From Microthrixaceae bacterium (lineage in GTDB: Bacteria; Actinomycetota; Acidimicrobiia; Acidimicrobiales; Acidimicrobilacustridaceae): DNA of 8,144 nt. The notes below the pieces were generated by a model. That model ran no database searches. It saw nothing but the letters and a program-made list of their open reading frames with translations, and was not told the DNA's origin. Shown piece after piece: positions 1 to 8,144 of the stretch. The stretch covers positions 1 through 8,144 of the forward strand of contig JAHFUU010000089.1 in NCBI GenBank assembly GCA_023264915.1, read 5' to 3'. How positions within the stretch are numbered: the stretch's first letter is position 1; every line of letters begins with the position of its first letter. Position numbers and translations under genes: made by a program.

Positions 1-91
1 GGGGGCTGCGCCCTCGAGGCATGACCTTCGGCCCCTGACCTCGGGTGCTCAAAGGTCGATCTGCGTGAAGCGCGAGTCAACCCCTGGCCGA

Positions 92-153
92 GGCATGCTC
101 GAAGATGCCAGGGACAGCGCAACGGGCCGTGGGGGCGCATCTTCGGGCTTGCC
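92..153 (+). repeat. Long imperfect inverted repeat (stem-loop A)
   Basis: Arms 92-108 and 137-153 pair over 17 positions: 15 Watson-Crick pairs, one T-G pair (99/146) and one T-T mismatch (96/149), around a 28-base loop. The innermost nine pairs (100-108 with 137-145) are perfect. The T-G pair becomes a stable U-G pair only if the plus strand is transcribed; on the minus strand it would be A-C. This weakly favours a plus-strand RNA. The function is unknown. It lies about 200 bases past the end of the aminopeptidase gene, so it could also be part of a distal terminator. Confidence 0.7.
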
Positions 154-183
154 CGTGCGAACAGCGAGCGGGCCTTCGCACGG
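153..183. repeat. Perfect 9-bp inverted repeat (stem-loop B)
   Basis: CCGTGCGAA (153-161) and TTCGCACGG (175-183) are exact reverse complements around a 13-base loop. The stem abuts the right arm of stem-loop A, so both could form side by side in one transcript from either strand. No T-run follows on either strand, so it is not a textbook intrinsic terminator. Confidence 0.7.
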
Positions 184-256
184 AACCAGGTGTGAGCGCC
201 GACGGTGCCCCAACAGATGAGGGGCCGACGATTCGACCACATGACTCGTCAGGGCT

Positions 257-322
257 GGGGCGAAGCCCCGTTAGCCTCGATCCTCGGGAGGGGTCGCCCA
301 GAGAGCCGAGGATCGAGGTTAG
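257..322 (-). terminator. Probable terminator of the aminopeptidase operon
   Basis: Arms 271-287 and 306-322 pair over 17 positions: 13 consecutive perfect pairs (275-287 with 306-318), then a G-T, two further A-T pairs and a terminal T-G, around an 18-base loop. The structure begins about 33 bases past the leftward gene's stop codon. A compact second hairpin, GGGGC-GAA-GCCCC (257-269), follows immediately in the leftward direction. No T-tract is present, but T-less stem terminators are common in GC-rich actinobacteria. The wobble pairs are G-U on the plus strand and mismatches on the minus, so the stem could also serve a rightward transcript. The terminator role is inferred from position and stability. 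Confidence 0.55.
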
Positions 323-355
323 GGATCGTTCACAGGCGGGCTGCGCGCTTGCGGA

Positions 356-1645
356 TCACTCGAGGTGCAAGAACGCTCCCAGCGCTTTGCGGAGCATCTC
401 GGGGTCGGCGCTGCCGCACGTCTCGCGCGCCGAGTGCATCGCAAGCATCGCGGCGCCGACGTCAACTGTCGAGACGCCCAGCCTCGCGGCTGCCAGGGGA
501 CCGATGGTGGACCCGCAGGCCATGTCTGACCTCATGACGAACTGCTGGAACGGCACCTCTGCGATCTCGCATGCCCGCTTGAACCTGGCCGAGGAGATGG
601 CGTCTGTCGCATAGCGAAGGTTGCTGTTGGTATTGATCACCGGCCCGGCGTTCATCTGCACCAGGTGTGTGGGGTCGTGCCGCTCGGGGTAGTTGGGGTG
701 GGTCGCGTGGGCACCGTCGGCTGACACGCACAGCGAACCCGCCAGTGCCCGATGCAGGGTCTCGCGGTCGCCGCCGACCGCCATGACGATTCGCTCCAGC
801 GTGGAGGGCAGCAGGTTTCCGGCTGCACCGGACGGCGATTCAGAACCCACCTCCTCGTGATCGAACAGGCAGATCACGCACCGATGAGCGGGTGGGACTG
901 CATCTGTGCCGACCGAGGTCAACGCCGCCGCCGCGGCCCAGCAGGAGATCAGGTTGTCCAGGCGGGGAGCGCTGATCAGCTCAGCACCGGGGCCGAGGAA
1001 GGTTGCCGGGGTCACATCGTCGACCATCGCGTCCCACGAGAGGACGTCGCTGGGGTCCCTGTCGAGCTCACGTGCGAGGAACCGCAAGAAGCCACCTTCG
1101 TCAATAGGGCCGATGCCCCAGATCGGCGACAGGTGCTGTTGCGGGTTGAGCGTCAATGCGTCATTGACACCCCGGTCCAGGTGGATCGCCAGGTGGGGGA
1201 TCCTCAGCAGCGCCCGTCCAACCCTGAAGAGCGCCACATCCACGCCGTTGCCGCTCCTGAGCGCAACCCGGCCCGAGAGGCCAAGATCACGGTCGAGCCA
1301 AGAGCTCCTCAACGCACCGCCGTAGACCTCGATGCCGAGCTGGCGGAGGCCCGACCTACCGGTGTCGGGCTGAGGTTTGATCCGGAGGTTGGGGCTGTCT
1401 GTGTGTGCACCGATGATGCGGAACCCCGCGTCGGGCCGGGAGGGTGTAGCCGTCCACGCGATCAGCGAACCCCCCTTCGCCAGGTAGTGCCCGGCGCGTT
1501 CTGCCGGTGCCCACCGGTCGGCATCTGCGACCCGTTCGAACCCGGCTCGGTCGAGGCGCGCCGAGACGTTGGCGACGGCGTGGTAGGGCGACGGTGAAGC
1601 GTCGATGAAGGTGAGCAGGTCTGCCGCGTCCGTCACGTGCTCCAA
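356..1645 (-). CDS. apeB: M18 family zinc aminopeptidase (aspartyl aminopeptidase-like)
   Basis: This is a 429-residue cytosolic metallo-aminopeptidase of family M18, which removes N-terminal, often acidic, residues from peptides using a two-zinc centre; it likely works in peptide turnover. The family's metal-site motifs are all present: GAHTDSP (H81), RLDNL (D230), DHEEVGS (E264 and E265), SADGAHATHPN (D310) and MHSARE near the C-terminus (H404). RIPHLAIHLDR (148-158) and SDMACGSTIGP (373-383) are also family signatures. The length matches the family. The start is uncertain: the full frame opens with TTG at 1645, but GTG at 1636 lies three bases after GGAG (and nine after TAGG) and gives a protein three residues shorter. 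The only in-frame stop upstream is the TGA of the preceding membrane gene, 39 bp away on the same strand, so the two genes are probably cotranscribed. Exact substrate preference cannot be told from the sequence. Confidence 0.95.
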   Translation of the reverse strand: MEHVTDAADLLTFIDASPSPYHAVANVSARLDRAGFERVADADRWAPAERAGHYLAKGGSLIAWTATPSRPDAGFRIIGAHTDSPNLRIKPQPDTGRSGLRQLGIEVYGGALRSSWLDRDLGLSGRVALRSGNGVDVALFRVGRALLRIPHLAIHLDRGVNDALTLNPQQHLSPIWGIGPIDEGGFLRFLARELDRDPSDVLSWDAMVDDVTPATFLGPGAELISAPRLDNLISCWAAAAALTSVGTDAVPPAHRCVICLFDHEEVGSESPSGAAGNLLPSTLERIVMAVGGDRETLHRALAGSLCVSADGAHATHPNYPERHDPTHLVQMNAGPVINTNSNLRYATDAISSARFKRACEIAEVPFQQFVMRSDMACGSTIGPLAAARLGVSTVDVGAAMLAMHSARETCGSADPEMLRKALGAFLHLE

Positions 1646-1684
1646 CCTAACCAGCTCTGGACGTGCCGGTGGCGGCGCCGACGG

Positions 1685-3586
1685 TCACCGGCACAGCGAG
1701 CGTTCAGCTTCGAAAGGATCCGCGGGCACCACCAGCCGGGTGCGTGCGGCGGATCCCGTGAAGTTGCGGACCCAGCGGCTGACAGTGAGCGGTTCCTCGA
1801 CGGCAGACAGCATCTCGGCGAGGTCACCACATCCGAGCGCATGCCGAGCAGCCCGCAGCTCCTCGCTGTCAGAGCTCTGCGGTGCGGCGTAGCGGGCCAG
1901 GATCCAGACCGGAGGGAGGTTCTTCTCGTGGCCAGGACGGTCCCGGGCATTCCCAGGATGAGAGACGCGCGCTGCAAGCGGGTCAGAAAGCCCGTGGGGA
2001 TCGACCACCGTCGTATCGAGGCCTGCGGCCACGCCGTAGACGCCGATGTTGCGATAGGCGAAATGCGTTCCGGTTCCCTGCGGAGACCGGACGCTCATTT
2101 GCCCATCGCCGGTGTCGATGACCAGGGAGTCACCACCGATCTCGTGGGCCTCACCGAGATCGCGCTGTGCGTCCCTCACCAAGAAGCTGCTGCCGAAGTC
2201 GGCGAGGGTCACCGGGTTCGCGTTCCCCGACGCGCGCACCCAGAACCCGCGCTCGTCTGCGATGCCCGCTGGGCCAACGTCTCGGGAGTAGTCCACAGAT
2301 GCCGAACCGGCTCGAACCGCCCAAGACAGGAGACCGATGACGCAGCACGCGGTCACGGTGCGGCGCCAGCGCTGATGGGGGAGCGGTATGACCGCGATCG
2401 GCATGGCCAGAGCGAAGACGACCGGGAGCCAGAAGCGGCCGTGCATGAAGTCCCCGCCCAGCCTGGTGACATATGCGCCGTACAGCAAGGCCCCCAACAC
2501 GGGAGCGGCGGAGACGACTCCCGGTCCGATGTCGGTTCGTGCCGCATCGGTTCCTGGGTCGACATCGAGACCTCCGGGCAACGGGCCGGTGGCCCTAGGA
2601 TCGACCGTTCCTGGGTCGGGGGACCGGGACTGGATGGCCGGGCCTGGCCGGTCCCTGACGGCCACGAGCACGAGGCACAGCGCGGCCGGCAGGACCAACC
2701 AGTAAGGGCTCACGAAGTCGACCAGGTAGGCCCAGCCTTGTGCCCAGTTCGAGCTGGCAGCCGACTTGGCGATGGCGGTGTTCGGGACCACGGATCCGTA
2801 GTAACCCATGCGGAACACCTCATAGGTGAGTGGCATCGCCACAGCCCAGCCCCCCGAGATGGCGCGATCGCGCCAACCTCGCGCACAGGTGAGCCAGAGC
2901 GCCGCAAGGAAGACGATCGCGAACAGACCCAGATCCGGGCGGATGAGTGGGCCCAGTCCGATCCAGACAGCAAGCAACGGGGCCGCCCCGACACATGGCC
3001 GGCGCGCCAGGCCCCAGAAGGCGAGAGCGAGCCAGAACAGCTCGAAGCTTGTCTCCAGACCCGAGGTCGCGAACTCCCACATCGGGGGCAGGGCGGCGAC
3101 GGCCAGGGCGCCGGCGGGGACGACCAGGCGCCGGCTGTCCCCCTGGCGCCTGCGGGCAAGAGATGCTGCACCGGTCTGTGCCAGCACCATCGCTGCGGCG
3201 GTGAGAGCCAAGCCAAGCACGACAGAGATCCATTCGACGGGCATCAACCATCCCAGCAGCACCCGACCCACAGCGAGGAGGGCGGTCCATGCGATGCCAG
3301 TTCCAGCCTCGACGCGCTCGCCCGCGTTGAAGACCGGACCATGGCCCGAGAGCAGGTTGTCCAGCGTGCGGAAGTAGATGAACGCGTCCTCGGTGACCCA
3401 GCGCCGAGACCAGGCCCCGATCTCCACCAACGCGACCGGTAGCGCATAGGCGAGCCCTTGCCCCAGCCGGCGCCGGTTGCTCGGGCGGGGCGGATCTCCC
3501 GGCCCCGGCCCGGGGCCGCCGCCTGGCCTGGTGCCCGATTCAGCGCCTCCGACCGGTGAGGGGTCATCGAGGGCGGAGTGGGTCAT
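1685..3586 (-). CDS. AftB-like (ZomB-annotated) GT-C membrane glycosyltransferase
   Basis: A 633-residue polytopic membrane protein, about the length of mycobacterial AftB, which adds terminal beta-1,2 arabinofuranose from a polyprenyl-phosphate donor on the outer face of the membrane. Seen here: a Pro/Gly-rich cytoplasmic N-terminus (1-40), a first hydrophobic segment (~43-58), then an acidic pair E66-D67 in TEDAFIYFR, as expected of the GT-C first external loop, followed by GHGPVFNAGERVEAGTG (81-97). Roughly ten more hydrophobic segments run to ~425. VVPNTAIAKS (266-275) and YVTRLGGDFMHGRFWLP (372-388) are family-like. The non-membrane C-terminal part (~430-633) holds VVDPHGLSDPLAARV (527-541) and RPGHEKNLPP (550-559), also characteristic. 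Residues 311-356 form an unusual Pro/Asp/Gly-rich loop. ZomB annotations of such proteins name a flagellar role that nothing here supports. Donor and acceptor are unknown; AftB function should not be assumed if the host lacks arabinogalactan. The ATG at 3586 has no clear ribosome binding site. Confidence 0.85.
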   Translation of the reverse strand: MTHSALDDPSPVGGAESGTRPGGGPGPGPGDPPRPSNRRRLGQGLAYALPVALVEIGAWSRRWVTEDAFIYFRTLDNLLSGHGPVFNAGERVEAGTGIAWTALLAVGRVLLGWLMPVEWISVVLGLALTAAAMVLAQTGAASLARRRQGDSRRLVVPAGALAVAALPPMWEFATSGLETSFELFWLALAFWGLARRPCVGAAPLLAVWIGLGPLIRPDLGLFAIVFLAALWLTCARGWRDRAISGGWAVAMPLTYEVFRMGYYGSVVPNTAIAKSAASSNWAQGWAYLVDFVSPYWLVLPAALCLVLVAVRDRPGPAIQSRSPDPGTVDPRATGPLPGGLDVDPGTDAARTDIGPGVVSAAPVLGALLYGAYVTRLGGDFMHGRFWLPVVFALAMPIAVIPLPHQRWRRTVTACCVIGLLSWAVRAGSASVDYSRDVGPAGIADERGFWVRASGNANPVTLADFGSSFLVRDAQRDLGEAHEIGGDSLVIDTGDGQMSVRSPQGTGTHFAYRNIGVYGVAAGLDTTVVDPHGLSDPLAARVSHPGNARDRPGHEKNLPPVWILARYAAPQSSDSEELRAARHALGCGDLAEMLSAVEEPLTVSRWVRNFTGSAARTRLVVPADPFEAERSLCR

Positions 3587-3611
3587 GTGCAGTGATCAGT
3601 GTCGGGTCGTC

Positions 3612-3714
3612 GGCGTCGCAAGCGGAGCACAAGGTTGACAGATGACCCGCGGCTGGGAGGGGGGTCGCGATGCCGGTGCCAGAACCATGGTGTCGCCCCG
3701 GCGGTTGCGACGCC
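3612..3714. repeat. 10-bp perfect inverted repeat, possible operator half-sites
   Basis: GGCGTCGCAA at 3612-3621 and TTGCGACGCC at 3705-3714 are exact reverse complements 83 bases apart. The related GGTGTCGC lies between them at 3689-3696. The spacing suits a looping repressor or two separate binding sites better than an RNA hairpin, though 3688-3696/3707-3715 can form a 9-pair stem with one G-T. In GC-rich DNA a 10-mer match over this span is only modestly surprising, so the regulatory reading is a guess. Confidence 0.35.
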
Positions 3715-3775
3715 AGGCGGGCCCGAGTGGGTGCCCCGGCCCTGAAGCGACTAGCCCTGGTCAGCCAAGGGATAG

Positions 3776-3781
3776 TAACCT
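3776..3781 (+). promoter_or_regulatory. Candidate -10 element for gltB
   Basis: TAACCT fits the actinobacterial TANNNT pattern and sits in the most A/T-rich patch of the gap, about 165 bases before the gltB start. There is no recognisable -35 hexamer 16-19 bases upstream. If used, it would leave a 5' leader of roughly 155-160 bases. This is a weak candidate from sequence resemblance alone. Confidence 0.2.
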
Positions 3782-3944
3782 AGCTGGACTCGCGAACCGG
3801 GCCAATGTAGTCCCAATCCCTACTCGACCTTGACGGTCCTGGGATGCCGCGAAGGGCCAGACCGCCCCCACGCACCGATGCGCGGAAGAGGCCGGTGACG
3901 GCCGCGATCGTTTCGTCCGAGACTTCCCGAGACCTTCTAGAGCG

Positions 3945-8144
<4,200 letters not shown>

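Larger units (their letters stand above)
1..355. other. Non-coding region with clustered inverted repeats
   Basis: I see no credible protein gene here. The short open frames lack a ribosome binding site and recognisable composition. The stretch lies downstream of the leftward aminopeptidase gene and is dense in self-complementary sequence: a small hairpin at the window edge (3-6/10-13), an 8-bp palindrome CCTCGAGG (12-19), the strong stems 92-108/137-153 and 153-161/175-183, weaker ones at 207-211/221-225 and 227-231/246-250, then 257-261/265-269 and 271-287/306-322. CGAGGCATG occurs twice (15-23 and 89-97). No tRNA, tmRNA or CRISPR signature was found. It may hold a structured RNA or stacked terminators. 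High GC makes weak stems common, so only the three long stems carry weight. Confidence 0.6.
3587..3944. promoter_or_regulatory. Divergent intergenic region between the membrane gene and gltB
   Basis: These 358 bases separate two genes read in opposite directions and must hold the promoter of gltB and probably that of the leftward operon. No protein gene is convincing. GGCGTCGCAA (3612-3621) is repeated as an exact reverse complement at 3705-3714, and a near copy GGTGTCGC (3689-3696) pairs with the same arm as a local stem (3688-3696/3707-3715). The most A/T-rich patch, around 3771-3783, includes TAACCT (3776-3781), which fits a TANNNT -10 element for gltB, but no good -35 stands at the right distance. 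TTGACA (3635-3640) and TTGACG (3830-3835) have no matching -10. No riboswitch that I know was recognised. Confidence 0.6.

Noticed and set aside
1..30. GGGGGCTG at the window edge as a possible tmRNA 5' end
   Set aside because: The expected GGTTTCGAC that follows in tmRNA is absent, and neither the tag-peptide frame nor the tRNA-like 3' end is found.
1..60. Resemblance to bacterial SRP RNA on the minus strand (AGGTCAGG followed by CCGAAGG)
   Set aside because: The invariant GGAA tetraloop context and the AGCAG side of the internal loop are missing, and the flanks do not pair as a long SRP hairpin.
49..240. 63-codon minus-strand frame as a possible small gene after apeB
   Set aside because: It starts with GTG without a ribosome binding site, lies beyond the probable terminator, overlaps the inverted repeats and resembles no family I know.
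220..245. ATTCGA as a possible tRNA T-loop
   Set aside because: No matching acceptor, anticodon or D arms could be placed around it on either strand.
752..1597. 281-codon open frame on the plus strand
   Set aside because: It is antisense to the aminopeptidase gene, which carries every M18 metal-site motif; the plus-strand product has no recognisable features.
1637..3442. 601-codon open frame on the plus strand
   Set aside because: It lies opposite the AftB-like gene and its translation is a charged Arg/Gln/Pro/Gly-rich run without domains or membrane segments. The minus-strand product shows coherent hydrophobic segments and family motifs. Long antisense frames are usual in GC-rich genes.
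3635..3640. TTGACA as a -35 element
   Set aside because: No -10-like hexamer stands 16-19 bases downstream on the plus strand; the sequence there is G-rich.

Overview
The window is GC-rich bacterial DNA, most likely from the Actinomycetota. The evidence is the strong G/C bias at third codon positions, an AftB/ZomB-type GT-C membrane protein typical of actinobacterial genomes, and an actinobacterial-looking GltB. Some GltB wording hints at a deep-branching class such as Acidimicrobiia, but that is inference. It holds three real protein genes and about 710 bases of non-coding DNA.

Positions 1-355 carry no convincing gene but are rich in inverted repeats: a 17-position stem (92-108/137-153), an abutting perfect 9-bp stem (153-161/175-183), several shorter hairpins, and a long terminator-like stem (271-287/306-322) just past the stop codon of the first gene. 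Positions 356-1645 (minus) encode an M18 zinc aminopeptidase (ApeB-like). Positions 1685-3586 (minus) encode a polytopic membrane protein of the AftB-like arabinofuranosyltransferase family, often auto-annotated ZomB. It lies upstream of the peptidase in transcription order with a 39-bp gap, so the two probably form an operon read right to left.

Positions 3587-3944 are a divergent intergenic region that should hold the promoters for the leftward operon and for rightward gltB. It contains a perfect 10-bp inverted repeat and a related third copy. From 3945 to the right edge (plus) runs gltB, the large subunit of NADPH-dependent glutamate synthase. It is intact as far as it goes (1400 codons) but cut off by the window edge inside the C-terminal beta-helix domain; gltD would be expected beyond it.

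The proteins are conserved housekeeping or envelope functions, with no sign of a defence system, mobile element or biosynthetic cluster. The least explained parts are the hairpin cluster at the left end and the symmetrical motifs between the divergent genes.
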